NCBI GenBank assembly: GCA_947034885.2
Contig: OX344754.2
Location: 21,470,501-21,534,500 of the forward strand
DNA length: 64,000 nt
Origin: Thuidium tamariscinum
Taxonomy: Eukaryota; Streptophyta; Bryopsida; Hypnales; Thuidiaceae
Direction of reading: 5' to 3'
Shown here: positions 24,001-36,275 of the stretch, one piece after another
Layout: each line of letters starts with the position of its first letter
Numbering within the stretch: position 1 is the first letter of the stretch
Position numbers and translations under genes: made by a program
Notes under the pieces: generated by a model
The model's input: the letters and a program-made list of their open reading frames with translations, nothing else
Told to the model about the DNA's origin: nothing
The model's database searches: none

Positions 24001-25212
24001 AAGAAGAGGTTCTTGACAACCTTCACCCTTCCATATAGAAAGAGGGATATCCTTTTTGCTGGATTCCTGGCCAGACTACAAATTAAGATTTCAGCTACTG
24101 AATGCTTGACACGCTTGCTATTTGGTGGGAACCACCCTCACTCGCATTTCAAGGAATGCAAAGGGAACCTCCAGTGAGGAGCTACGAATGTTATGCCAGG
24201 AAAAAGCAGGAACAGGAAAATAGTGTCCAAATCTTGCACACGCACGAAACAAACCAGTCCAAAGAACCTTGGATAAACTGAACGCGTACTAAGTTACACA
24301 ACAACGAAAAGAGAAAAAAGAAAATACGCCACCAATGAGACACAAAAATCATACGAAACTCATCAGTAATCAAATAGAGCATTATTCGAAAAAGAAAACC
24401 ACAGGTTCACTACATTTATAAGCGAACTTGTGAGTGTAATTCATAAAACTTGTTTTGTACAACAGAAATTTAGCTATACAGAGAATCAGCAAGAATATTT
24501 AACACCACGCCAAAATTCATTCCGTGAAAAACTAAAGAGCTCAACATGTATGACCAAAGAAACTTTTCAAAGCTAACATAATGCCCCTCGGGGAACTCAC
24601 TACCAAGACTCTTCCCACGTTTCACATTTCTTACGCCAAAATTTGCTGCCAAAGAAGTCAAGCTTGCTTGACCTACTGTGGCTGGGCCCCCGAAAATTTC
24701 TTAACTTACTTTCTTCTTTTACGACGGAGTATAATCATACTATTCTTCCGGTAGCCTCAGTTTTCATCCACCTCAGACTCCTTGTCGGTCCAAATAAAAA
24801 CCACCTGCACTTGCCAGAAAACTTGAACTTGCACTACACTAGTAGGTGACCACAGTGCCGGGTTGAGGATGTAGTACTGAACTCCGAATGAACAGGATAT
24901 CGCATGGGTTCCTCAGACGATTCCGCATTGACCCTGTGTCACATAGGTTCCAAATAAAAAATATGAGGATTCAGAAAGCAGAGAGAACTGTAACCCACAA
25001 TTATGAAATTGAGTATATTAAGAAGTTGCAAGATAAAGCTACCGATCGAGAACAAACTATGGAAATATTGTAAGAAACAATAGCTAGGAAACAGAACCAA
25101 ATCCGACAAGCTACTATTTGAGGAGTGCGTTATAAATTGAGGAGCATGTATCAAGGAAAATTCATGTTGGTTTTCAGTTTTCTTCACATTATGTAAATTA
25201 GCACGAAGAAAC
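24001..25212. other. Downstream flank of the phosphatase gene
   Basis: Composition is less AT-rich than the preceding desert, which fits 3' untranslated or formerly genic DNA on the minus strand. Small frames (for example 63 codons at 24470-24661, minus) match no family I recognise. A GTAAGT word overlaps the phosphatase stop codon at 25213, so an alternative 3' exon in this region cannot be excluded. Confidence 0.4.
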
Positions 25213-28200
25213 TTACGTAAGAGATGAATCTATGTGGCATTTATGCAGCTGAAAAGCCGGAGTGACGCGAGTGCCACAACTACATTGGATGCCCGCCCAG
25301 TTGAAACTACCAAGCCTCGCCTCGCAGTTCAAGCATTGGAGCTTTCCTTCATACACGCCATCTTGCACTGTGCCATCCGAGAACGACATTTGAGAAAACA
25401 GCACATAATTCTGGGATTCATCAAAAGTTCAAAAGTTAAATTATTCTTTAAAATACTATTCGAGGAAAACGGGATAATTTTATTAAGATAACTTACTTAT
25501 ATAACTCTTAACCCTTAAGAGCCCGAAAGAGTTCTGTGCCTACAAGAGTCGAGAAAAGTCAACTAGGAAAGCAAAACAAAATGTAGCAATAGATTACAGA
25601 AATAATGTTCTACATTCTGATAGACGATAGAACGATAGAACGATAGAAACCAATGTTCTGAAAGTTAGTTTCATTTTCCATGAGGTTCCAATTTAACGTT
25701 CTATTCTTTGCTTGGGCATATCGGTATTAATTCAACAGTATTTCCTAACCAGTAACCAGAGCAGCAAATTTATGCCGCAAAAATCAGAGTAATACTTTAG
25801 ACACACAAGTCTAAACAGACAAAATAGACATACATTGGAGTAGCATACTCCCCAACAAAGATGTCATTCTCGTGGGTTTGACAAGTAGGAGAGGGGTACA
25901 TAAGAACCTAGCTACTTGCTGTGATTCCTCTCATTGACCCAAAAGTGAGATCTCAGCATCCACAATCGCATGCATATCATCCGTCTATGCCCAACAACTA
26001 TCTTGGACCTAGACCCGTTATGGAGTCCATATGGAGACTCAGACACACAGAAATACCACGTCGTATGCTGGTAAAATTCCCACTAGAAGTTTCAAGATAT
26101 TCTTAATCCAACACTGCTTCAAATTCGAATTGAACCACAATTTCCAACACTTCTTAATAAAATTATGCATTAAGAGCACTATTCATTAGATTCACCCCTA
26201 AATTTTGACTACAAAAAGGTCATTCCTCCCACTTCGAATGACTCTCTTGTGCGTCAATTTTTAGAATTTGGAGAGAATTTTCAATGTACATGTAGAAAGA
26301 ATATGTGCACTTCACTGTATTATTACCTGAACTCATCCACTGCATGGGCTCAACAAAAAGGGACGTGCATGCAGGGTCATCATCCTCGCCTCCCCAGCGC
26401 CGAGCACCCCGCCGTCTCCACCTGAAAGAGCTCTCACCAGACATGGAATCGTGAGGAATCACATTCTCCTGATAGGCTATCACTCGCTTGCACTTTTTGC
26501 AAGAGTAGCAGGCCTGTTGTGAAGAAGAAGACACCCCATCCTCTTCCTCAGACTTATTTGTGGTGACCACCCCCGGATCGGCAGCATAACGAGAGCTTTC
26601 GATCTTCTCCCCCCTCCCAAAGGCTTCGCCTGGATTGCAAACAATCCAATTAAATAATGCCTTACTCCATTCTAGCTAGTTGAAGCAAGAGAGAGAGAGA
26701 GAGAGAGAGTTCCTCCTTGCCTCTCTCTACTTGCCTACTAATACTTCTAGAGGGATGAGTAATAGCAAGTGCTTACCCAGATTCTCCAGATGAAATTTTT
26801 TGAATGAGCGGTTCCTTCGGTCCACCACGTAGCCCATTTCCTCGAATAACTGCAACTGCAACCATGGGTACGTTCATTCGTTTGCGTTAGAGATGCAATT
26901 AGGAACTTGGAGCCTGTTCTCGGTTGCCTATACCATGAAACTGTAGAGGACTACAACAAAACCGTTGTCCAATTATATACTTATGCTTTCTAGGAATACC
27001 CCCTAAATGTCAAAATGGTCAAAATATGACTACATGCATATCTAAAGAATATAGGAAGTTTCAAGGACGATATCAAAACCTACCAATAGAACGAAAAAAA
27101 TCATGTCCTACAATTTTCAATATAAATGTGTTTTGGATCGACTGTTTCCACAGCGAACCACAAGGAATAAGCCTGTAATAACAATTACCTGCTGCATAAA
27201 CCCATAGTTCGGGTATACTTTACTACTCACTTGCTGCAAGGATGCTAGTGCTCCTGCATATAAGAAAGAAAACACTCTCATCAAATTGCAGAAAGTAAAA
27301 AGACTAGGCAAAGAGAGAACATTTTCTTGCACAACTGCAAAATAAATCCAATAGTGTGAAACATGCTTCAGCTACTACCACAAATCAGACTATCAACGAA
27401 ACTGATAGATTACCCCAAGAATCATAGAAAATGTCCAAACTTGTGAATATCCAAAGCAAGAAACATTCAAAAACTTCGATTTCACCAAATTGGGGGGATA
27501 ATGTCCCTCATGTAACAAACATCACGATGCCAATAACTGAAAAAAGATAACAAGAGAAGAAAACACGGGAAGAAGCGAACCATCTACAGTGCATTGATCC
27601 AAGCGCATCAAGTAGGCAGTAATAACAGCCGCACTGCAGATTTCAACATCACAAATTTTAGACCATCTCTACTGATAAAATTGCGAAACCCAGACAGCAG
27701 CAAGATAGGGTGAATAAAAATTCAAGAGAAATGTTTCAAAACTCAGTATGCCGCAGTACAGCCAGCAAATCAATACTAAGGGAGACATGTTGAAAATCTC
27801 CATGGCCCACTCGTTGAAATCATAGGTCTCCAGTTGAAGAATAGAACCAAAAACAAAATTTAGACCACATGAAGTATTGGGTGCACAAATTAGAAATTAA
27901 CGATTGTCACTGCATGGAAGCAAAACTTTTGCTAAAACTTGTACCAAAAACTGCGCCAAAAATTGTACCAGAACTTGTGTTCTAAGAAACTATTGGGATG
28001 TACAGTCAACTGCTCTTGCCTGCGAGAGACGCCCGCCACGCAGTGCACCAGAATCTCGCCTTCGATGCGGCCTTTCTCGATAAACTCCAGGCAGGCCTCC
28101 AAATGATCCAACAAATTCTGGGATTCGATGTCTCGAATCGGTACAATTTTCCTCTCCAGCTTGTCGACCTCCACACTGGCGACATCGACGACTTCCAAGG

Positions 28201-28375
28201 GACTACAGTGCTCCTCCTCATCGCAGGCAGCAGCAGCAGGCTTCTTGTACTCCAGAGGGTCCATGTTGGGCGTGATGAGCGACAACATGTGCGTGACAGG
28301 AGGATTTGGCGACGTCAGAACCTCAGCCGCATCCTTAATATTGCCGATGTACAACCTGTCCCGCACTTTCTTCAT
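25213..28375 (-). CDS. Dual-specificity phosphatase, YVH1/DUSP12 type, with C-terminal zinc-binding domain
   Basis: Yvh1/DUSP12 proteins pair a dual-specificity phosphatase domain with a C-terminal zinc-binding region; the yeast member acts in late 60S ribosome maturation. Six exons are predicted on the minus strand: 28375-28020, 27633-27581, 27253-27189, 26855-26777, 26629-26327 and 25367-25213, giving 336 residues, close to the usual length (about 340 in human). The domain opens RDRLYIGNIKDA. Asp82 (VPIRD) is the probable general acid, and HCVAGVSRS (Cys112, Arg118) is the catalytic signature. The downstream helix AAVITAYLMR and ALASLQQVSSKVYPNYGFMQQ follow. The zinc domain has CYSCKKC, the family hallmark TSLFVEPMQWM, CLNCEARLGSFNWAGIQCSCG and VTPAFQLHK. 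All catalytic and zinc-ligand residues appear intact. Intron 1 uses a GC donor (AG/GCAAGAG). Phases agree at all junctions. The intron 2 donor (GTTCGC) is weak and deserves a cDNA check. Confidence 0.93.
26692..26712. repeat. GA microsatellite in phosphatase intron 4
   Basis: An uninterrupted GA run lies between exons 4 and 5 of the phosphatase gene (CT on the gene strand). Confidence 0.9.
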
Positions 28376-29290
28376 CTTCCAAGCTCTCTCTCCCTCTCTC
28401 TATACTACAATCCTTGGTTCTCTCAAGCTCCAATGGAGGTTTCACCTTGCAGTTCTATGGTTCTTGGTTTGAACCTTCACAGGTAAAAGCTAAAGGCAAA
28501 CATCGCTCAACACTGAGAACGCACCAGAGTCCAACAAAAAAATTAATTAGTTGCTTGAATTTAAATGCAAAGAAAAATCAAGAAGCGGAATCTTTCAGCG
28601 AAGCGATTTCGGCAGGAGAAAAAAGTTGCACAGACACAGAATTACTCAATTTTCTAAAGCAAAAGTCTGCCTCTGTTTTGCTATTCTCTACAAATCTTGG
28701 CCTCACCAGCAGTGTTACGCAAACCTTCACTAACAACAACAATTCGTTACGAATTCAAGGAAAGGTTCCCAAAAACTACGAAAAAAAAAATAGCAACGAT
28801 CAAGAGCTCCACTATCACTACGGCTTTGAACTCCTCCAATTCCTGCATATCTCCAAACTCACCAAAACGCAACCTGCATGAAAGCAAAAGTAACGAAAAT
28901 TTTCAGAGAAAAATGAACACCTCGGTAATCAAGTTTCGAAGATGAATTTTTTTGAAATCGTTGCAATTGCGAAACACGAATCAAAGGGATTCGAAGGAAT
29001 TTGGGAAGAGATGCGAGAAGGGAGATGAGAGAAAACGAGGCACGAATGCTGCCGCTTTGTATCCCTTGGGATCTAGGACCGTGGTTAGATTTGGGAAGAA
29101 CGTTGGTTTCAGGGGAGCGGTGAACGGAAGTTTAGGGGTAGGGCTTTGAGTCCCCAAATCTAACGACGGTCCTAGATCTCAGGACGTTGGTTTCGGAGGA
29201 GCAACCCCGGAAGTTTAGGGTCAATTTTCTATCAACCGTGACGTAAACGAAAGGCTGACACGTCAGTGGTGAACTGAGAGGGCTTTTTAT
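28376..29290 (-). promoter_or_regulatory. Upstream region of the phosphatase gene with a paired repeat
   Basis: A CT-rich tract lies immediately upstream of the start (minus strand, about 28380-28410 is GA-rich as read on that strand). Further upstream, an imperfect 28-bp inverted repeat occurs (29069-29096 against 29151-29178, core GATCTAGGACCG). It is combined with a direct repeat CGTTGGTTTC...CGGAAGTTTAGGG (29101 and 29184). No protein-coding gene is evident; the plus-strand frames of 82-155 codons are low-complexity. Confidence 0.4.
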
Positions 29291-29620
29291 TTATTCTACT
29301 GGATAATACTCCGTAACTCGTGGTGATTATTTATTAGTACTGTTAATCAACCATTGGTAGGGCTTTGCAATTTTGCATTGCTCTATCCAACCGTTGATGA
29401 TTGTGATTGTAGTGCAAGTAAGAGATATTGATTCTTATTTCTTAATTTTTTTTTCACAAATGCCAATGAAGGAAAAGATATTATAAATAAAAATTAATTA
29501 ATTCTTAAAAAATTTAAAATTAATTTTCAAAGATGTCACTACCATTGATGAAAGTTTTATATCTTAGTCTATGTAGACCCTCTTCAATGTAAATAACATT
29601 GATAAAAAAAATTTATTCTA

Positions 29621-30939
29621 TTAGAACATCTCTACCTATTCATAGGATATAGGGACAAGGAAATGGATTTTCCTGAGCCCTCCATGCATAACATTGTTAA
29701 GTGGCTTGATGACTTCTCCTTTGGTTGGAGGTATAATTCCTTCCAAGATACTTGGAGGAAAGTTTAGTTATAATGACACGAATCTCATTGGTTGGTGGGG
29801 GAGCTCGCTTGTCTAGGCTTTTAGTTGCAAGGCAGGAGGGGCTCTACTTTCGGAGGGAGCAAAAGGGACCCCTAGCGAAGGTGAATAATGTTATGTGTCC
29901 CAAGCTTCTCTTGGCTAGGGAGACACCCCAACCATTCCTACCCTAGCAAGTAACAACACAAGCAAAGAGTTGAATCACATGTTTTAATGCCATTGCTTTA
30001 AAATTGTTGGGGTTGTTGAGGTTGTTGAACTTGGGAATTAGAAAAAATACTATATTGAGATAAACTCAAAAGAAATTGTGAGCTTCAATTTGTTTGAGAA
30101 TTGAAGATCCCAAAAATGAACTTCTAGGTCCAAATCCACTTTTGAATCTACATCTAAACATTGGAAAACTATCTGATCTAAAAGTTTTAAATATTGAGTT
30201 AAAAAATGAATCCGACAAGTAATTTCTTAAAAACAATCATGTTGTAATTTACTCCAAAACAAGATGCTACATAACCTACATCACTAATCCAAATGGATTG
30301 AATGAAAGCTATGTAGACAAAAAAAAACAATCTATAAGATACTAATAAATTAATCATTCAAATACTAGAAGTTGTAAAAATTTAATTCAAAATAGATAGT
30401 TAAATATAGAAAGTGTGCTTGAAGTGTGTTTGAGGTAGACTTCAAGTACACCTCAAGTACATTTTTACTTTTTACATTAAATTTAGTTTAAAGTGGAAAA
30501 AAAACAAGCTATTGAAGTAGACTTCAAGCACACTTCAAATACAACTCAATTTTTTTCTCATGGAAGTTGAATTTTTTAAAAAGGAAAAAAAAATTGTGTT
30601 GGGTTGTGCTTGAAGTGTGCTTGAGGTCTACCTCAAACACACTTCAAGCACAACTCAAGCACAATTTTTGATTTTCTAATAGAATTGGAATTGGAAAAAG
30701 AAATTGTATTCAGTCGTACTTTAGTTGTGCTTTAGTTGTGTTTGAGAGTTGACATGTTATTAAACCCTCTTGGTCAATTTGCTTGCAAGGGACAGGGTCT
30801 TGTGGTTCCCAAAGAGTTTTTTGGTGTGACCGGCTTCATTTCCTCCCAAGGTGGGTCATCAGTGGCACGTATTTTGGGGGTCAAGCTGACCCTAGCGTGG
30901 GGTGGCCTCCTTTCTAGTGAATGGATGGAGATGCTCTTA
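29621..30939. mobile_element. 1.3-kb non-autonomous element with AGAGCATCTCCATCC-like ends
   Basis: The left end TTAGAACATCTCTACCTATT (29621) and the right end GGATGGAGATGCTCTTAT (to about 30940) are imperfect inverted repeats. The interior has GC-richer arms (29700-29940 and 30770-30920). At about 30410-30750 lies a cluster of back-to-back copies of the words 'gaagtgtgcttgag' and 'ctcaagcacacttc'. No transposase frame is present. The superfamily is unclear. Confidence 0.6.
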
Positions 30940-31580
30940 TTGTATTGATAATTTTCTTTGAATGCATACAACATTTTAGTTTTTATGCATTGGTTTATTC
31001 AATTAGATTGTGAAGTGATACAGGTTTAACAATGTCATACCATTCTAAATTACAACAAGTTGAAATGTTATTTTATAACAATGAACATCACAAAAAATAG
31101 GTAGTATTGATTTAAATGGGGTGACATTTATTTACAATATTTGTAGGATAATCAAATAGATGTTGGTTGAAATATTTGTATATTGTACAAGTTTTCACAA
31201 AATTAAAATCCTACAATGCCACTAATTTTGTAGGTTCTATGAATTTTTCATCTTTATTAATAGACAAATTAGTATATGGTAGTCTTGCAATAATACTCAT
31301 TTTGTACACTCACTAATGGAATAAATCAATGTAATGAGAATTCAAATGACAATTAAATTTATAGACATGTGAGAGGGATTTTATTGAATTTGCATATGTG
31401 TAGATTACAATAGGAAATAATAAAAAATATGACAAATTTATTGACTTTGCATATATATAGAAGTTTTGCAAAGATATTGTCTATTGTTTATATTGTTCTT
31501 TAAAGTACATATTAACATTGGAAATTGATAATCACTAAAGGAAAAGGCTCCTTAATTACTAATTTCATTTACTATGATCG

Positions 31581-32320
31581 TATATGGGTCGTTGCAAGAA
31601 ACACCGTGCAAAAAGCATAGCCTTCTCAAACGTAGTCTTTTTTTGGGAGTACTTTAAAATTAGAAAAAAAAGTTTTAAAAAAAGTGAAAAATATGTTTCA
31701 TGTATAAACCTTTAAGAAGAAGGTACCCTAGAAAGGAAAGGCATAGGAAAAATCTCTAAGTAGGAAATCCAGAAAAGTGCAAAATCTCATGAAAATTAGT
31801 ACTTCCACATTTTAATTTGTAAAAAATAGGAAGATCAATTTTAAGAAAAACTAAAAATTTCCCATTTGAGAAAAGTTGATTTTGATGAGATTTGACCAAA
31901 AGAACAATCTTAGAACCATCATCAATGTTCAAAAATTGCGTGCCACAGGAAAAAATTTGTACTCATGTGGAGGACATAGAAAATTAGATTTTTAGATTTT
32001 TATTTGGAATTTATAAGTTTTACACCTATGAAAATAGACCATGAAAGTTTCATCTTCAAATCATTAAATTTAGACACTGCGAACATAATGATAACCATAA
32101 ACGTAATTTTGTGACAGCTCAACAAAAATGTTTTTTAAATATAAAATGATTTTTTTTAATTTCTGAAAAATAAGGTATCTAATAAACTTCAAGTTAGGTA
32201 TTTTCAATAAAAAAATTCATGTTCATTGGACTTAATCTCCAAAAGTTATAGCGGAAAACAAAAAAATGGTTTGCGTTGTGACGCAAAATAGAACCGGTGT
32301 TTCTTGCAATGACCCATATA
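31581..32320. mobile_element. Element with TATGGGTCRTTGCAAGAAACACC inverted ends
   Basis: The left end TATATGGGTCGTTGCAAGAA (31581) is matched in inverse by the right end TTCTTGCAATGACCCATATA (to 32320), with one mismatch. TA or TAT may be the target duplication. It is about 740 bp and non-coding. A diverged relative spans 35200-36275. Confidence 0.8.
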
Positions 32321-32730
32321 TAATTAATTATTAGAAATATATTGATGTATAATTTTAAATCTAATGAATTTAATAAATACTTTTGTAGATAATGGTAAAT
32401 ACATATCCAAAATTGCACTATAGAATTGGATTGAATATCATTCAGAATGGCATGTTAGTATGTAGATCAACAAATGCCAATATTTTTTCTATTTTTGACA
32501 TTAGTTTTACTTGCAAAGAATTGAAAACATGAACTTCATATTCTCATATACAATAAAACTAAACATTCTTACAAACTACCTAGTTTACTTCAATGGGCTT
32601 TACAGAATTATATATTCTCATTAGATTTTAGCAAATTCATTTTTCCATCATTCTCAAATGTACAAAACCAATCATAGTCACGGTGAGAGCTCAAGTAGAA
32701 AAATCTAATTACAATCATGAAATATATAGT

Positions 32731-32940
32731 GAATTTCATTAAAATGGTGCTATTCTACAACTTTGATACTTTTTATAGTTTAAATCGTGTGGTCTCAAAT
32801 CTATATGAGCCCTAGATGTTTAAATTCTATACCCAACTTAGATTTCTGAAATTTATATCAGTGTTAGATGTCAATTGCATAGTTTAGACTACATAGTCTA
32901 AAAATAACATATAGAATATATCACCATTATAATGAAATTC
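32731..32940. mobile_element. MITE with GAATTTCATTAAAATG ends, copy 1
   Basis: GAATTTCATTAAAATGGTGC (32731) faces the inverse CACCATTATAATGAAATTC (to 32940). The interior carries repeated 'ctagatgtt...tagatttc' words. A longer relative with the same ends lies at 43309-43610. Confidence 0.7.
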
Positions 32941-33483
32941 ATTGTATATATATTTCTAAAATTTGTCTTAAGACACTTCAATATTGAACTTTCTATATAT
33001 CTAATTTATTTATTGTCATTGAATACTTAATGATTAGCCAACTAGGGGTTGGTCCAATTTCCATCATTGCATAATTATAAAACTATGTAATAAATGGCAA
33101 CTTAGGATGGTATTTTAATGATGACTTTCAAACACTAAGCTTAGTTGTCAAATGTGATTTATAAATCATATGCATGTGATTAGGTCAACTACTACACAAA
33201 CCAATATTTTTCAATAAAATCTTAAACCAAAAAGTTGACCTAAATTTTATTATTTATGGAATATTTGTAATCTATATTTTATTCATTCAAGCCATTTTAT
33301 TTATTTTATTCATTTTGTTTATTCAAATTTCTTTTAAAGACCTATATTTTGAACTTTAAATTTTAATTTTTGAAGTCAAATATATAAGTGCTACCCTTAG
33401 ACTATAGAATATATTTGCATACACAAAGTTCTAAAAATCTGTATTGAACAACTTTAAGAAAATAAAACATTAAATGTTTTTTC

Positions 33484-33760
33484 AAGCCTCTAGAAGATTG
33501 TTTCAAGGTTGTTTCCCAAAATTCTTCTCTATATTATGAACCAACCATGCTAATCTGAATTTTTGAATTAATTTTTTTTTAAAAATTGTTCATAAATATT
33601 CTTCTTTTTTAATTAAAAATGATTAAAAATAATAATAATAATATTATCTAATGTGATAGTTTCTTGACTACATCAAATTACTTAACTTATATGACAAAAA
33701 ATTTAGTGCACCAATACATTTCTACAATCCGAGAACTCACAATCAAACAAAGATCCCCCA
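33484..33760. repeat. Second dispersed repeat family, copy 3
   Basis: The motif order 'gcctctagaagattgtttc', 'gaaccaaccatgc', AT-rich core and 'gagaactcacaatc' matches the copies at 21413 and 51078. Confidence 0.5.
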
Positions 33761-33769
33761 AAATATCAA

Positions 33770-34476
33770 ATGCAAATTATTGGAATGACTTCAAGTTATT
33801 TTGAGATTGAATTATTTGACTTTGAACCTTCTTAACTTAAATTTTTTGCACTACTTAGTTTTGAGCTTTAAGTCTTTATGGTGCAAAATTCAATTGAGAG
33901 TCAAGGGAAAAAAATTGATTAAATTTTTTTAATAATTTTCATTCTTAAAAACATTGTCAATAATAAGTAGGTACATGATAGAAGGAAAGTCTAAATTATT
34001 AATATCTTTGAAATATAATTAAAACATAATAATCCCAATGGCAAGATTGTTTTACAATAGGAAAAATACTGCACCATTTGGAACTTATTTCTTAAATTTT
34101 TTTATAATTGCATATCCTACAAATTATTTTTTCAAGAAGATGCTTAGTTTGCCTAAAAAACAAGATTTTTCATAACTTTCATGTAACTTATTCAAAGGAA
34201 ATGAATCAAAGCTTTCCACAAAAGCAAAAATATAATTCATGAGAATTTTTATTTATTTTTAATTCAAATTTCTTTTGGATTTTTATTGCTTGGTCTCCTT
34301 TGTTTTAAGCATAATGAATATAATATTTGTTCCCAAGAACCAATTGTGAAAAAATTATACTCCCAAAAAGCTAATTAGTTTTTCTATCTTCAAAATTTTT
34401 TTAAAAAATCATGACAAAAATTGAAACTATATGTATTTGCCTAATATCCAATTTGTCCAATGGTCATTAGAGATTC
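33770..34476 (+). mobile_element. Type B TTAA-element relative, decayed
   Basis: The blocks 'actttgaaccttcttaac', 'tttttgcactact' and 'aatgaatcaaagctttccac' recur in the same order as in 6305-7036 and 51394-52299. The right end (caatggtcattagagattca) is a decayed form of CAATGGTCTTTTAGGGGTTAA. No intact TTAA boundary remains. Confidence 0.5.
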
Positions 34477-34559
34477 AAGTAGTGAAACACCCAAAAGCAA
34501 CCATGTTTCCATTTTTGCACCCTAGACTACCACTAAATGTGTCCCTAATTTTTGGTTAA

Positions 34560-34825
34560 CATCAAAGGGGATTTGAACCCTCAAACAGTTGTTTCCATTG
34601 TTGGTTTGAATTTCTTAATTTAAAAATATTTTTTTTCCATAAATTTAAAAATTATTATAATTTTTTTAATTGATTAAAAAAATTAATCATTTTAAAACTT
34701 AAATAAATCATATTTTTTTACCTGGCAATCTCTTGACTATGTTAGACTTTTAATCTTGCATGTTCCCACAGTCTATAAACTCAAGATAAATTGCTATCTT
34801 CCAATGACCTCAAATCCCATGTAAA
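34560..34825. repeat. Second dispersed repeat family, copy 4 (diverged)
   Basis: It shares a 'gtttccattgttggtttgaattt' segment, an AT-rich core, 'cttgactatgt' and a terminal 'cccacagtctataaactc' segment with the other copies, but is more diverged. Confidence 0.4.
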
Positions 34826-35199
34826 TGATGTACAAAGTATCTTTTAAATGCTTAAATTTGATTTATTGATCCATTTGAAGGACACATACTTAATTATAAT
34901 TTGATGGCTATTGATTTTTGCAAATTTCAACTTATGGTCCACCTACATGACAATTTTAGTGGTTTATAAAATTGACATTTGAAAAATTATAGAAATTGCA
35001 TACCACATTAAAAAATTATGTTTTTTTTATAATACAAAAATATTATTATAAATGAAAAACACCTCTAAATCTGATGAATTGCATATATTAATAGTTTTAG
35101 GTGTTTCCACTATACCTTAAGGTAGAGGCATTAAGGTTAAATACAATAATGCTAGTATATAAACTTGAAGGTGTAAGCATGTGAGCCTTGAGCATGTAT

Positions 35200-36275
35200 A
35201 TAAGGGTCATCGTAAGAAACATTGGCCATTTTGAGTAGGTTTTTTCAAAAATAGTTTGGAAAACACTATACCTATTAAATGTTGAATCCAATGCAAAAAA
35301 ACAAAAAATAAATTTCTAGATGTCTTGATTTTAATTCTATCCATTATTATTCAAAAAAATTTTTAATCAATTTATTTTTAAAATCAATTTTTTAAATTTA
35401 TCACACATTGAGATTTTGATTTTTTTACTACAAAATGTGGTCTAAATTCATTACTTTTAGTTGGAATTTTTGTGTTATCTTTATATAGTAGGTAGACATG
35501 TCCTTCAAAAAGGGCATTTAAAAGTATACTTCATATTATTTTATATTCTCTACATCCATATATCAAGTAGGCCTCCCTTGCATGTGCAATTCCAATTAAT
35601 TATAATGGTTTTGACCAATTTTTTTAGTCAAATCTCATCACCATCAAATCTTTACAAATGCAAAATTTTAAAATAACTTTTATTTCATTATTTTTTATTT
35701 ATTGTAAATTAAAATCTCAAGATATCCCTTTTCTAAATTCAAACTTCCATGTCCAGGAATATGTCACAAAAAATACATTCTTTGATGTTTTAATTTGCAA
35801 AAAATAGGAAGAACTATTTTCAAGCAAACTAAAAATTGTTCATTTATGAAGACTTAATGGTGATGAGATTTGACCAAAAAAATTAGCCATTTCTATCGTT
35901 TAGAAGCATGTGCGCAAGGAAGTCTACTTGTATGAATATGGAAGGCATAGAATAATGTATTTCTTGATGCCCTTTGATAAAAAAAAAGTGTCTACTTCTT
36001 ATAGAAATATACCACAAAAAATTTAGCTAAAAATAATCAATTTAGGCCACTTTTGGTAGTTAAAAACCCTAAATCGAAGAATGTGACAAATTAACAAAAT
36101 TTACTTCTAATTTTTTTTCTTAAATTTGAAAAAGAAAGATATAAGAACAATCAAGATAGCTAGAAATAGAATTTTTTTATCATTGAATTTATTATTCAAA
36201 GATTGTGGAAGATGACAAAAGAGCCACTCTCATTGTGACCAAAAAATGTTTTGTGTTTCTTGCAATGATCCATAA
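35200..36275. mobile_element. Diverged relative of the 31581-32320 element
   Basis: The left end AAGGGTCATCGTAAGAAACA (from about 35202) and the right end GTGTTTCTTGCAATGATCCA are inverted and resemble the ends of 31581-32320. Interior words such as 'tgatgagatttgaccaaaa' are shared with that element (about 31880 and 35850). It is about 1.08 kb, with no transposase seen. Confidence 0.65.

Noticed and set aside
28414-28881. 155-codon plus-strand frame upstream of the phosphatase
   Set aside because: Low-complexity Ser/Asn/Lys composition, overlapping frames and no family resemblance; it lies in the divergent upstream region.
34561-34580. tRNA-like word GGGGATTTGAACCC
   Set aside because: No cloverleaf or anticodon arm around it; it belongs to a dispersed repeat.
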